DNA of 64,000 nt from Mesodorylaimus sp. YZB2_4 (GCA_030248295.1 JASANH010001440.1:744001-808000), one strand, 5' to 3'; shown: positions 21,874 to 34,129, numbered from the stretch's first letter. Program-made: numbers and translations. Notes: generated from the sequence alone by a model not told the origin.

Positions 21874-24079
21874 AAAAGATTTCGAGGAGGCCGTAAGCTT
21901 CGTGGGATGCTATGAGCCAGTGAGCCCAGATGCCACTCTTTTGGTGGCCCACTCAGTCTCAAAGATAGAAGGAGGACGTTTGCCAATACAAGTCATGAAT
22001 GGATCTAAAACTCCCGTGCAACTATCGGCAGGCACTATTCTCGGGTTCACGGAAGAGGTAGTCGAGATAAAACCTGTAGAGGAGTGCAACAATGAAGAGA
22101 AGTATCAACGAAATGACCCGGTCATCCAACTTTCGACCATGAAATGGGACACCCCACTGGCCAGTGAGGAGCAGAAGCAGGATTTCAAAGACTTCCTGCT
22201 CAGCTGGGCCAAGAGAGGACTGTTTGCAGAAAGAACGCTGGACCTGCAACCGGCCAATGTGGGTATTGAACACGTGATAAACACAGGGGACCACGCCCCG
22301 ATCAACATCCCACCACGTCGTATGCCTTTCAAACAGAGAGAAGTCGCAGAGAAGCTGGTCTCTGACATGAAACAAGGCAACCAAGTCGAGGACTCACATT
22401 CCCCCTGGGCCTCACCCATTTGCCTAGTCAAGAAGAAGTCAGGCGAGTATCGATTCGCAGTAGATTATCGAGAACTGAACGAAATCACGGTGCGTGATGA
22501 GTACCCGCTACCACGTATAGATGATCTTTTGGACTCCTTGGCTGGGGCCAAGTTCTTCACGAGCCTTGATCTGATCTCGGGATACTGGCAAATCAAACTT
22601 CGGGAAGAAGATAAGGAGAAAACGGCTTTTCGTATTCCGGGAGGAGGTCATTACCAGTTCAAAGTCCTACCGTTTGGCTTGACAAACGCACCCGCAGCCT
22701 TCATGAGACTGATGAATTCCACGTTAGCCGGCATGACCTTTCGGCGTTGCTTAGTCTACTTGGATGACATTCTGATCTGAGGACGGACTTATGAGGAAAT
22801 GAAGGAAAGAGTCCAAGAAGTATTTGAACGACTGCACAAAGTCAACCTGAGGCTGAAACTGTCAAAGTGTCATTTTATGAGAACAGAGGTACCTTTCCTG
22901 GGCCACATTGTCACAGCTGAAGGTCTGAAAACAGACGAAAGTAAGATACTGGCAGTCAAAGAGATGCCTGTCCCTAAAGATCGCAAAGCTGTCAGAAGAT
23001 TCTTAGGTATGTGCACCTTCTATCGGCGATTCATCCAAAATTTCTCACAAATAGCACGACCCCTTTTCGAGCTGACTAAAGAGACAGTACGGTTCCTGTG
23101 GGGAGGTATCGAGAATAGCGCTTTCGAGGAGCTGAAGAACCGACTTATCAAGGCGCCAGTGTTGGCCTATCCAAATTTTAGAAAGCCATTCGTGATTTAC
23201 ACGGACGGTAGTGGCGAGGGTATGGGCGCAATCCTATCTCAAACTGATGATCACGGCCAAGAGCACCCCGTCGCCTACGCTAGCCGTTCGTTGCTGCCAG
23301 CGGAATCGAGGTATCCTGCCACGGAGCTAGAAGGGTTGGCAGTGTACTGGGCCGTGAAGCACTTCCGCCCATACATATACGGACAGAAATTCACAATTAT
23401 AACTGATCATTTGCCACTCGTGGCCATTTTCAAAAGCAAACACCATGACGGACGTTTCGCCAGATGGATCGCGAACCTGACGAGTATGCACTTTGAAATC
23501 CGCTATCGGCCTGGCAAGAAACATGCAAACGTGGATGCACTGTCACGAGCTAGTTTGCCCACCGAATTAAACGCACTGGCGTACGATATTCCGATAGACG
23601 ACGCCATGTTAGCAAGCCTCGAGCGTGAAGTGTCACAATATGAGCTAAAGGTATGGGAAGAACACGCGCAGCTAGCAGAGGTGGCACTGGCTCAACGAAC
23701 TGACAGCACACTGAAACCGCGGATCGAGTTTTTGGAAGCCGGCTCACTACCACTAGACGAGCAGCTAGCTCGGCAATTCGTATTAGAGAAGCCTCGTTAT
23801 GTGATCAAAGATGGTCTCCTGGTCCACTTGATGAGGTGGAATAAGCATTCAGAACCGACACTTCAAATCGTGATTCCGCAGAATATGAAAGGAGCCATCC
23901 TGAAACAGTGCCACAGCGACACGTTCGCAGCGCATTTTGGAGTAGGAAAGACATTCGAGAAGCTGGCACAGAGATACTATTGGGACGGATATTTCCAGGA
24001 TGTGGAACAGTACGTGAAAAGGTGCCCGTGGTGCGCTAGATTCAAAAATCCCGCCCGGAGGGAAACTGCCCCACTGTAG
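21743..24079 (+). pseudogene. pol: Reverse transcriptase, RNase H and integrase N-terminus
   Basis: RT carries F-A-V-D-Y-R-E-L-N, F-F-T-S-L-D-L-I-S-G-Y-W-Q-I, the L-P-F-G-L-T-N-A-P motif and the catalytic Y-L-D-D. Immediately after Y-L-D-D-I-L-I comes TGA (22778-22780), where family members have a sense codon. RNase H follows (Y-T-D-G-S-G-E-G-M-G-A, A-T-E-L-E, T-D-H-L-P-L and D-A-L-S-R). Then comes the integrase HHCC finger (H-x6-H ... C-P-W-C, around 23900-24040). A TAG at 24077 breaks the frame just before the integrase core. Both stops lie in the original frame, so each is a point change. Confidence 0.9.
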
Positions 24080-24082
24080 CCT

Positions 24083-25411
24083 ATGCCTTTAGTCGCGCGT
24101 CCATGGGAACGAGTCGGAGTGGACTTGTTCGGACCTTTACCAGCCACTCGCCGAGGTAATCAGTACATTATCGTGTTTACAGACTACTTTTCTCGATGGG
24201 TTGAAGCAGTCCCCATCCCAAATAAGTTAGCAACGACAGTAGCCAGCGCATTTACGAGGGAGATATTGTGCCGGTATGGCAGCTGTTCAGAACTACTGTC
24301 CGACCGTGGCACTGAGTTTCTAAACCAAGTCATGGCAGAAGTATGCAGGCTGTGCAATATTCAGAAAAAGAATACGACGGCATACCATCCGATGTGCAAC
24401 GGGTTGACAGAGAGATTTAATAAAGTCTTGGGAACGATGCTTGGCATCTACATTCATCAATTCGGACTGGACTGGGACATGGCCATACCTTTCATTCTGT
24501 TCGCCTACCGGTCATCAGTACAGTCATCTATCAAATATTCCCCATACAAAGTTTTGTTTGGAAAGGAACCAATGATCCCGGGAGAACTCTCAGTGCAGCC
24601 TGTTGAAGCACAAAGCGCCAAAGACTACGCAGACAATATTGCAGCAGGTTTGAATGCAATTAAGGATATAATTCAGCGGAACATGAAGGAAGCCCAAGAG
24701 AGACAAAAGAAACATTACGACAAAGGACGTGAATCAAGTGAACTTGCGGTCGGTAGCCTAGTATGGCTCCAAACGGTCCCGAAAGGAGTAGGTGCAAAGT
24801 TGAAGCCGAAGTGGGATGGACCGTACATTATAGTCGCAAAGCCAAATTCAGTGGACAGCGTGATCCGACTGTGGACACAACCCACAGCTAACAACCAGCT
24901 GGTGCATAACAATCGACTGAAAATGTGCTATGCACCTTGGGAAGTACCACCCCAAGTAGAGGACGAGGACGACGATGACGAACTCATGATACCTGATGCT
25001 AAAATAACATGCGATCCCATCGGGAAAGCCCCGCTGCCGGAACCTGTAGCTTTGCAACCCCAAGCACCTATCGAGCGACAATCAGGGACTGAGGGTGTGT
25101 GGGAAGGATCGACAGGGGCAGGGAGGGACTCGCCGGATTGTAGGACACCACCAACACCAACGGAGCCGTCGACATCAAATGGACCTCAGGCCGACAGTCA
25201 TCAGGTACCCGAGGAAAGCTCAGAACCAGCGGCTGACACAGTGCGACCACCCCCCTGGGACGGGTCAAGGACGTTGAACCAGACGACGCCAGCCACAACC
25301 AAGGCCAAGCCGAAGGCATCCGCCGCAGAACCGACGCCGTGGTCAAGAGGAATCTCAGGTGGCCGACAGTTGAGATGCAATCCGGCCAAGACCAAGCGTT
25401 ATCAGCTATGA
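24083..25411 (+). pseudogene. Integrase core and C-terminus
   Basis: Same frame as the RT section, separated by the TAG at 24077. The D,D,E catalytic residues lie in V-D-L-F-G-P, L-L-S-D-R-G-T-E-F and N-G-L-T-E-R-F-N. A GPY/F-like module (K-W-D-G-P-Y-I-I) follows, then a disordered tail rich in Pro, Thr, Glu and Asp. The enzyme inserts the DNA copy into the genome. There is no clear polypurine tract before the 3' LTR; the plus strand shows a run of C instead (25437-25446). Confidence 0.85.
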
Positions 25412-25450
25412 TGCGATCAGGGTCGATCGCTTACGGACCCCCCCGGCGTA

Positions 25451-25871
25451 TGTGACGAGGTTACTTGCCCGCCAGTTTTCTCTGGCGGAGGCTCCCTTGG
25501 CCCTGGGCCAGCGGTAGCGTGCAAGTGATCCTAGACCTTTGCACCTTGCTGCACGTGTGTTGTTCTCTGACTAGATTTTCATGTGTTGCCATAGGCCTGT
25601 GTTTATCTTTGACTGGTTTGGAACCTGCCTGTGGCGTGATCCTATTGTTTGGTGCACGGCCGACCGGCTATTTAAGGCGGCCGATGCGTGTGTTCGAGGC
25701 AGTGTATTCTTCTGGCTTGACGAGACGTGGTTGAACGTAAACTCTTGTTTTTCTTCTCCATGTTTCGCGGTCGCCGATTTCAACCGTATTTCCCGCGCTC
25801 GTTGGGTAAGCCATTTGTCTGTTAATGTAACGCTAGTTTGACCCTTCCCTCAAAAACCAAACTTCGTTACA
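25451..25871 (+). repeat. 3' LTR (421 bp)
   Basis: Matches the 5' LTR except for the insertion and about three substitutions. The right target duplication CCAC follows at 25872-25875. Confidence 0.95.
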
Positions 25872-26461
25872 CCACCTTGCGCCAAACAGTGTGGATGGGC
25901 AGAGAGTGACCAATAGACTATGACCTAAGTCCGAGTGGACAATGTTCAATGCCACCTTTTGTTGCCTCAGACAGGTTTCCTGGTCTCTACCGAACTATTC
26001 TTAGCAAGTTTCACGCCTTTGCCCAAAAACTCCATCTCCCAAAAACTCCCCAAACTGCTTGCCTCTAAGAATGAGAATTCTTGCGGGGGTTTTCCCATAA
26101 CAAAAATCGGTGTGCGTTTTGTTTCATAGAAAACCGTTTCCTCTCGGTTTCAGTTTCTGCGCTCTTTGATCTGGTATTAATTGATTTGTTTTTCCTTCGG
26201 GGAGGGCGAGCGTGTTTTTCCTTTACTAGGGTGCAGGCGTTCGATTTAACTTACAGTCTATCAAACCAGCCATTGAGGGTTCGAATTCATTAGTGGCTAG
26301 AACTTTTGGCTTCGAAAATGTACTGAGCTAAATTTTTTTTTTAAAACTGGTTACTTGCCCAAATCTGACGTGGGTTGCTTGGCGCAGACGCACTGATGAA
26401 TAAAACCTTACTTGGTCCAAAAAACGGGAATCAGCCTCTACAGTACACTAAACTTGACTTA

Positions 26462-26677
26462 AAAGGTATCCGTTCATGTGAAAAGCTAGGATTCAGAATT
26501 TGTTTAAATTTAAATCATATTTAGTTAATAGGGTCAGAATACTTTCGGAAAAACATGATTTCCAACGTGGTCACTCCAGTCGCTGACCGCTGGTATTTAT
26601 TTTATTTGGAGAAGTACCCTCCCCCATATCAGTTTGGAATGGATATAATCGAAAAGTGTGCGCGCAAGGCGGCCGCG
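26462..26677. repeat. Outer inverted repeat, left arm
   Basis: Reverse complement of 29984-30200 at roughly nine in ten positions. The arm starts AAAGGTATCCGTTCATGTG and ends in GCGCGCAAGGC. It flanks the Mutator-like element with its partner, but with unequal spacing (254 bp on the left, about 1.2 kb on the right). Confidence 0.8.
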
Positions 26678-26930
26678 GCCGCCTTTTGCCAGCATGGTTC
26701 AGTCCACGTAAAACTGACGTGTATGAGGACTGATGGAAAGAAAGAAAAAATATTGAACTTATTTTGAAATAATGAATTTATTTGGAAGTGACAACGATGT
26801 GACAAGAGTAGGTTTTTACTTTTGCCTCTGAGCTATGCTGAGTGGCTGCGAATGCTGGTGGACGAAGAGCGAGCTCCACAGTTGGATGGGAGCTAGGCCG
26901 GCCCAGGTAAGAATATGCCATGTTCCTTTA

Positions 26931-28786
26931 AATGGATACACTAGAATAGGATGGGGGGCTCGCCCACTGTGCGAATGCGGCGTTGGTCGGCGGCGGCTGG
27001 TGCGATTTTTGCGAAAAAGACGGTTTTGTTTTTTGATTCAATGGCTTTGAAAACTTCGTCGGTTCAAGTCAATTAATACATCATTTTAAAGGTGAAAATT
27101 TGGAGAATCCGACTGGCAATAAAAGTAAGTGGTTTAATTATTTTTTTTTTGAGGATTAGAAATATGTGTAAAATTTGGTGTGCTAGCGAGAGAATGCAGT
27201 TCTCTCCTAATTAATCCAGATCAAACGATCCCAGGCAATTTTTTCTCGAAAAATTACATTCTCCGAACCTTTTTACGTAGAAATCCGTGTTTTATACCAA
27301 ATATCGCTCGCCTCAGATTTTTAAAAGTCGTCCCAAAATGACACGGTTTTTAGGCTTATTTTGGGGGATGCAAATACAAATATGGATATTTTTCAATCTA
27401 CGATGGTTACAAACGTTGACGAATTGTTCGATCTCAGGAAATCTTTCTCTCACATGAAATCAAGTCCAATTTTTGATGACTATCAGCGTCAGATCTTTCG
27501 AGTTTATCAGTGGCTAGTGGCTTTCAGCGATTCAGGATACGACACAGTTTGTGGTGCGTTCTCAAAATCTTGCAAAGTAAGGCTTATTTTTCGCAGTATC
27601 ACGGGATTTCTGTGTTGTTATTTAAAGCTTTATTGTGCCATCATGATCTGAAACGCGAGATGAGCTTCATATTTCTTTCGTGCGCCAACTAATTTGATAT
27701 TTCTGATGCGGTTGTAACTGTGCTTTGCGAATCTATTATCCGAGTGAGCACATGCTCGGTGCTCAACAATGGCTTTAAGAATGCAGGTATGAGTGCTTTG
27801 AATGATAGTCCTGCTGTGCCATTGCGTGCGAAGGTGAAGAAATAAGTAAAGTACGATATGATAATTGGCGAATATCAATTCTTTTTCAGTCATCAATTCT
27901 CGTTGTCAGCTCGTTCCTCAACGTAATGAAACCCTAATACATAAAAGGGCTACACAGCGTAAACAGTACAGAGTATTCAAGGCGAAAGTTTACATCAGTT
28001 GCACTAAAGATCCAAATTCAATGATTTCAGACAATACCCCGCATAGTATACGGGATCAGTCGCATCGCAATTCAAGTAAAGATTGGTCGAAGAAAAAGCG
28101 TTGCTGGAACGCTTCTTGGAAGTCAACACGAAAGAATCATGTCGAATCTAACCATCCAGAATCGCTAAAACTAGGTCGTTACCATTTCGAAAAGATCGAC
28201 TCAGATGTCCTATTACAGAAATAATGCCATCCTCGTTAATTATGCAATCTACGCTACCACACGCTTGGACAAAACCAGACATGCCGATATAAGGCTCCGA
28301 TTGTGCGACTCGATATAGGCTTTTAATTTTCCGCAAAAATCGACTTTCATTCCTAAAAACCACGTAAAAACCGTGTCATTTTGGGACGACTTTTAAAAAT
28401 CGGAGGCGAGCGATATTTGGTATAAAACACGGATTTCTACGTGAAAAGGTTCGGAGAATGTAATTTTTTGAGAAAAAATTGCCTGGGATCGTTTGATCTG
28501 GATTAATTAGGAGAGAACTGCACCCTCTCGCTAGCACACCAATTTTTACACATATTTCTAATCCTCAAAAATACAAAAATAATAAAACCACCTACTTTTA
28601 TTGCCAGTCGGATTCTCCAAATTTTCAGCTTTAAAATGATGTATTAATTGACTTGAACCGACGAAGTTTTCAAAGCCATTGAATCAAAGAACAAAACCGT
28701 CTTTCGCAAAAATCGCACCAGCCGCCGCCGACCAACGTCGCATTCGCACAGTGGGCGAGCCCCCCATCCTATTCTAGTGTATCCAT
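26931..28786. mobile_element. Mutator-like element, 420-bp TIRs, 9-bp target duplication
   Basis: Terminal inverted repeats 26931-27353 and 28368-28786 begin ATGGATACACTAGAATAGG. The immediate flanks are GTTCCTTTA (26922-26930) and GTTCCTATA (28787-28795), a 9-bp target duplication with one difference. Long TIRs plus a 9-bp duplication are hallmarks of Mutator-like elements. No transposase with a DDE core or SWIM finger is present, so it is non-autonomous. Its 1-kb interior carries the two-exon open frame described at 27382-28224. Confidence 0.7.
27382..28224 (+). CDS. Unknown two-exon gene inside Mutator-like element
   Basis: Exon 1 is 27382-27576 (donor GTAAGG); exon 2 is 27910-28224 (acceptor TTGTCAG). 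Joined in phase 0 they give 169 residues. The first half is ordinary globular sequence (F-D-D-Y-Q-R-Q-I-F-R-V-Y-Q-W-L). The second half is basic, rich in Lys, Arg, Ser and Asn, and Trp-containing. An alternative acceptor at 27889 leads to a quick stop. It could be a captured host fragment or a relic of an element-encoded protein. I do not recognise it. Confidence 0.35.
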
Positions 28787-28795
28787 GTTCCTATA

Positions 28796-29983
28796 TGTGT
28801 TGTACAATTCGGTAAATTAGAACAGCGACATGAAGTGTTTGGCTTTTTATCTCTCCGCGTAGAGTGAGCACTAAACGATTTAGGATTTTCCAAATAAAAA
28901 ACGGGGATGAGGTCAACATCAGGACTTTTTTGAAGAAGAAAACTACATTGACAAGGACTAGTGAAAATCAACTCATTCTGAAAATATAAGTCGACTGCAA
29001 GAAGTGTGTGTTTCAGGATACAACAAGTCATAAAATGGTCGACCTTGGATCGTACGGAGATCTGCACTTTTCTTGTCGACCTTGGACAGGAGTAGCGGAT
29101 GGAACACAACTTACTGAGAAGCTTTGTCGTTGGGGAGCAGCGGACTGATAGACTTGTTGTGGAATACTACCTAATAACCCAAAAATGCCTGCTCTTAAAT
29201 TGTCCATGGGATTAAAATGTGAGTATTGCATTACGCGTTTTGAAAGATGAAGCCACTGCTTTCTATGACTTAGTTTACTTGTTACGCGTTTTCAAACGAG
29301 CTACAGTAGGACTTTTCTTAAGAAAGGCGATGACGATTTGTCTTTGGGTTTTTGATGTATTGTGATAGCGATTTTGGTATTTTATTGTGCATAAGACATT
29401 GCTAGAGACTTTTCCAATGTACAGGAGTAAACGAGTACGTATATGTCTCACACAATACAAGAGTCACAGAATCAAAAACACTTCTTTCATGTGTATCACA
29501 TGTTGGCCTGTTGGCAGCAGAACCAGTTGGTATTTAAAGCTGCTGCAGAACCCATTAAGTTGTCGGAGTAAAGAACATCATCTAAGCAAAAACTAAAACA
29601 GTAGCCGAGAGCAAAGGAGTTATGTGGCAAACAGCATAAGTGTAAGCTCATACGTGCGTGTATCCAGGGCTCAAGGAGTTTTCTGAATCGCACCACAGTC
29701 GCAGGTACGAAAACAAATAATCCCCAACAAAACCGGGGCAAAACAAAATCAATACCGAGCTATTCGACCGACAGATCATCAATGCATGGTGCACCAGCTT
29801 CTCTACGCCAAAATCCAAGGGTTATTTCACGATGTTCGTTGCAAGATGAATGCAAGATGCAAATTGTATGAAATGAAGTGCAAGATGCAAATTTTTAGAC
29901 ATTCGAGAAGCATTTCATGTTTCAATGCTGCTCCCAAACATGGGCTATACTAACGGCCGTGCTGACAATGAGGCAGGGCCACC
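28796..29983. other. Spacer between inner element and outer right arm
   Basis: About 1.2 kb with no supported gene. The corresponding left spacer is only about 250 bp and not homologous, so extra DNA has been inserted here or lost on the left. Confidence 0.35.
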
Positions 29984-30200
29984 CGGCGGCTGCCTTGCGC
30001 GCACACTCTTCGATTATATTTATTCCAAACTGATATGGGGAATGGTACTTCTCCGAATAAAATAAATACCAGCGGTCAGCGACTGGAGTGACCACGTTGG
30101 AAATTATGTTTTTCGGAAGTATTCCGACCCTATTAACTAAATATGATTTGAATTTAAACAAATTCTGAATCCTAGCTTTTCACATGAACGGATACCTTTA
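29984..30200. repeat. Outer inverted repeat, right arm
   Basis: Partner of 26462-26677; it carries the complementary phrase CACATGAACGGATACCTTT at its right end. Confidence 0.8.
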
Positions 30201-30637
30201 ACGAGCGAACGCCGATTCCGCTACGAGATAACACCCGGATAACATGCGAGAGTACAACAGACTTCTCATCCCGCCGCTTTTTTTAGAGCACCTTGACCAC
30301 TGTTTATCCGTTAGGTTTTTAGAAGCAGGGGTAGGTCACATAATAATAGATGATGATAAAAGAGCCCGATTCTTGTCAAGCTCCAGTAGCCAAACAGAAT
30401 TGTCATCGGCTGGTGCAAGGGTCGCTAAACAGCGTCAATCGATTATTTAGTAGATGGAAATTGCCCTCGATGATCACCATTATCTCTGAGAAAGTATCCT
30501 GCTTCCGCATGTGAAAAATAAACGAAAATAAAAAATGCCTCTTGCGCAGGTGATAAGCGCGGCGGGTTCAGAAACAATGAGATTCGGGGCGCACTAACAA
30601 GACAGGGGGGAAAGCCATGACATGAGGACTGCACCGA

Positions 30638-30699
30638 AAAAAAAGGAAAAAAAAGAAAAAAAAGAAAAAAAAAAACCACAAAAACCAAAAAAAAAAAAA

Positions 30700-30739
<40 letters not shown>
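30638..30739. repeat. Poly(A)-dominated tract
   Basis: About 100 bp that is nearly all A with a few G and C interruptions, ending in an uninterrupted run of about 40 A. It could be the tail of a retroposed sequence or an assembly artefact; upstream DNA shows no recognisable LINE or SINE body. Confidence 0.8.
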
Positions 30740-30741
<2 letters not shown>

Positions 30742-32551
30742 TAATCATACAATTGTTTCTTGGTTCTATTCTCTTCTCGAGCGAAGTTTAGGACTTTTAT
30801 GAGCAGGCCTCAAGACTTCTTACTGTGCCATACTGTACAAATTTAAGACCTTTACAATCGCATGCCTGCTGCAAGCGCAACGTTTTATAAATAGCTGCCT
30901 GTTTGGCCCAGCCACACAGACGCGCAATGTTAAGCGGGCAACTTTGATCGTTCATAACTCGACAACAAATCAACAAAATGCACAAAATTTTGGGGATGAG
31001 CTATGTTTGCGTTGGCCAATGATCGTGCAAAATTTTGTTGGAAGCGGCTCAGCCGTTCTCGAGAAATGCACGTTTTGCTGTTCCAGAGATGACGACGGAA
31101 GACGAAGACGACTGAAGTCCAGTCTACAGCAATAACCAAAGCTACGGACAAAAGAGTTGGTTTTTCTAAAAGCTCTCATGGCGCGAAGTATTCGTTTGAG
31201 GATGTGATTTTGAGATTCGAGCTAATCAATTTTTTAGCTCCAAAAACTGAATTTTAAGGCATACCACCAGCAGGCGGAATATTTTTATTAGCCGTGCGGC
31301 GCGTGCTGTTTCCGTTAGCCGTAGTTACCCTTCGTTAAAATTACTCACTGGCTGCGTTACCAGATGCAGCTAGAATCCGCTAGATCTGGCGGATATTTTG
31401 CCCGACAGCGGGATAAACAGCGGATTGACTGTTTTAGCGGAATTTGCTGTGGATTTTGGGTTTTTTGGCGGATTCTGGCGGATTGGTGTAAATCTGGATA
31501 TAGCAGCCTACTTTACCACATTATTGAAGCAGCGTGCCCTTTTTCTAAGACTTGTTGAGGCAGTTTTGTCCGCTTGTTGTGATCTGAAGGGTCGATTATA
31601 CGAGTGGGGTCCAGAAATAGGGAACGCAATTAGTTTTTCGACCATTCCCAGCCCTATCTACTGTATTTGGCAACAAATTCAGCTCAGCTCACGATCAGTC
31701 GGTACTAAGTAAAGTCAGAGTTCTTGATCCGCTCGTCATTGGCTCCTCATTCTTCAGTATTGTGTGCTCTAATTACAAGCGACCACCCTACTCTCAGTAG
31801 GGTGGTCGACCCCCACTGTATGGGCATGTGTGAGTGAGCGCTTTTTGTTTTATATACTTCGCGCTTTATTTGAAACTACGTAGTCGCTAAAATATCGTTT
31901 TTTTGCGGAAAAATTTTAGCGGATTTTTCCGCGGACTTCTTAGATATGACAGCGGAATTTTAGCGGATTTACAGGTCCCTGACAGCGAGTTTTTATTTTT
32001 GCATCTGGCAAAGCTACTTACTGGCCGGCCGAGCCGACACGAGTGTTCTGTTCTGTTCGGTTTGGTTGAAGTTTTCGCTTTAGTTTAGCGGATTAGTTGG
32101 CTTCCTTTTTAATGTTTTGATTTCTAAGCCCTAAATTTTTGAAAAATCTACCTCTACGATCTTTTGTACATTCTCTGTAGCGAAGAATATTTGTTGCGGA
32201 AATTGAGGCCATTTGCCACCAGAAAATATCACTAGTAGTAATATTACTAGTAATTTTTTCTGGTGGTAACATTAATTAATTGGTAATATTAATTGGTAAC
32301 AGCAATATTAATTACGGCACCGCCACAAACGGCAGTGGAGTGCTTACAATTGAAAACCCCTTGCCTAAAACAGCAACATTAGTTGCCTGTTTAGCCCAGC
32401 CACTCTGGAACTTATGCGCGGTAGGATACAGTGACAGAGCATAACGTGGCAACCTTCTTTGTACGAAATTTGCTCAGGAGGACTAGACGACAAATTACTT
32501 CCATCTATTCTCAACTCCTAGCCCAAATGTAGGTGCGAAACAGTACTATTA
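30740..32551. other. Non-coding, low-complexity and GCGGATTT-rich DNA
   Basis: No supported gene. 31370-32090 repeats GCGGATT / GCGGAATTTTAGCGGATTT-type words many times. 32225-32320 is an AT-rich patch of TAATATTA words. The DNA around 30940-31080 reads like an old interspersed repeat. Confidence 0.35.
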
Positions 32552-33317
32552 TTTCTAAAAAAAAATTGTTATCAGACAACAAAAAGCTTAGCCCAGCCAC
32601 CCTACTCTAATCAAATGCGAAGCAAATGAGGTTAGCTGGGCTCCCTCGGCGGCGTTTGTGGAAAAATTGTGATCGAACAGAATAGCTACTGTCACTAAAA
32701 AAGTGTAACAGGGCGTCCCCTGCCTCAGCCACTTCATTAAGGCAATAGCGAGATGGCAACACGAGGGCCGATGGTCGTTCTAGTGCTGAAGGTTGTACGC
32801 CCAAGCTATTAGCATGCTGGCTCCACAGAAGCTGAATTTCCTGTTCTGGTGTCACTATGTAGGTGCTACACATGCAGTCCTCGTGCTGTCACGGCAGATG
32901 CAACCTTAATGCAGCAAGTCCTCACTGTTTTCCAAGTAAGTTCGAGGTACCGGTAACAGAAGAAAATCGTATTCCAAAACTCCAACCTTCTGTACTTACT
33001 CCAAAATACGAATAAGTGTATTCATGTGGGTGTGCCTTTGGCGAAAAACAGAATAACACCCCGCATCGACCCCATGACTCCACGATGAACCAAGTACATC
33101 ACAGAGACATGCGTTGTGGGTGAGTGTGGAAAAACGATTGTGGGCCTCGCCCTGAAGGCAACATAAACGTAGATGTATCACGTCCACATAAGTATAACGT
33201 CCACTTAAGCATGTGCCGCCGAGGGAGCCCAGCCAACCCCGTTTGCCTCGCATTTGGTTAGAGTAGGGTGGCTGGGCTAACCTTTTTGTTGTCTGATAAC
33301 AGATTTTTTTTAGAAAT
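32552..33317. mobile_element. MITE-like element with ~100-bp inverted ends
   Basis: The left end (32552-32653) and right end (33213-33317) are inverted copies: TTATCAGACAAC, GCCCAGCCACCCTACTCTAA and GGCTCCCTCGGCGGC on one side, complements on the other. The interior is about 560 bp with no transposase. No clear target-site duplication was found, so the family is unassigned. Confidence 0.7.
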
Positions 33318-34129
33318 GTAGCATGCAGCTTGAACTTTCGGCCTACCTCTTATGTTAGACGAGGTTCAATATTTGGGCAGGCCTTCATAAGGCAGGCTTA
33401 AAATCACGCCCCGCTTTTCCTTATTGATCATAGACACGCAAAGGCAGAGAACAATAGGGTTTAGCCGTGAAAACAACGGGCAGGTACACTAACTTATCAA
33501 GTTTGGCGGGTTCAAAACTTGTTCAAACAGGTCGACCCATTCCCTTTAAAATTCTGTTGAAACTAAAGTAAAAACACCAAGCGATTTTTTGAGAACTGAA
33601 TTGGTCGCTGTCCAGCCTAGTAGCTCTGGCACTAGCTTCAAAGAAGCATTGCCAGTTAGGAATATATAAAAAATTAGGTAGCAGCCGTGGTGCAGCTGGT
33701 TCGCCGTCCGTCTACTTGCATCGCTTTGGAGACAGCAGCTGCGGATGCCAAGCCACGAGTGACTTACCCAATAATACCCACTTCGTACTGCACAATACTG
33801 TCGAAATGCTCGGAGCCGCCAAACAAAAGCCAAACAAGCAGACAGTCTGATCGTGGAATATGCGACGAAGGACGCAACTAGATGGGCAGGTGATCTTTGA
33901 CGCTTGAAGCAGTAGCCAATCCTTTCACTTACGAGTCAATAGTGTGAATTTTTTGTCTGGTGGTGTCAAGAACTTAGCCTGGTTTTAATGATAGTTAATT
34001 CGATTTTCAAGGGTTTTGCCAAACGGAATTTGGTTAAATATTAGAGATGTTTCAAGACTTCAAGACTTCGAAAGAACTACGTCGCGCTGCCCAGTGAACG
34101 TCTGTAGAATAAGTGCTTCGCCAAAAACA
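33318..34129. other. Intergenic; possible tRNA-like SINE head at 33680
   Basis: No gene supported. GCCGTGGTGCAGCTGGTTCG at about 33684 resembles a tRNA-type A box, but no B box follows at the right distance. Confidence 0.3.

Larger units (their letters stand above)
18789..25871 (+). mobile_element. Ty3/gypsy LTR retrotransposon, full length, disrupted
   Basis: Total length 7083 bp, flanked by CCAC (18785-18788 and 25872-25875). The LTRs begin TGTGACGAGG and end GTTACA. Domain order is gag, protease, reverse transcriptase, RNase H, integrase, which defines Ty3/gypsy; no envelope gene is present. Apart from one insertion, the LTRs differ at about three positions in 421 bp, so integration was recent. 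Even so the reading frame carries stops at 20580, 21207, 22778 and 24077 and changes frame twice (near 21430 and near 21760). This copy cannot make an intact polyprotein by normal translation. Confidence 0.95.
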
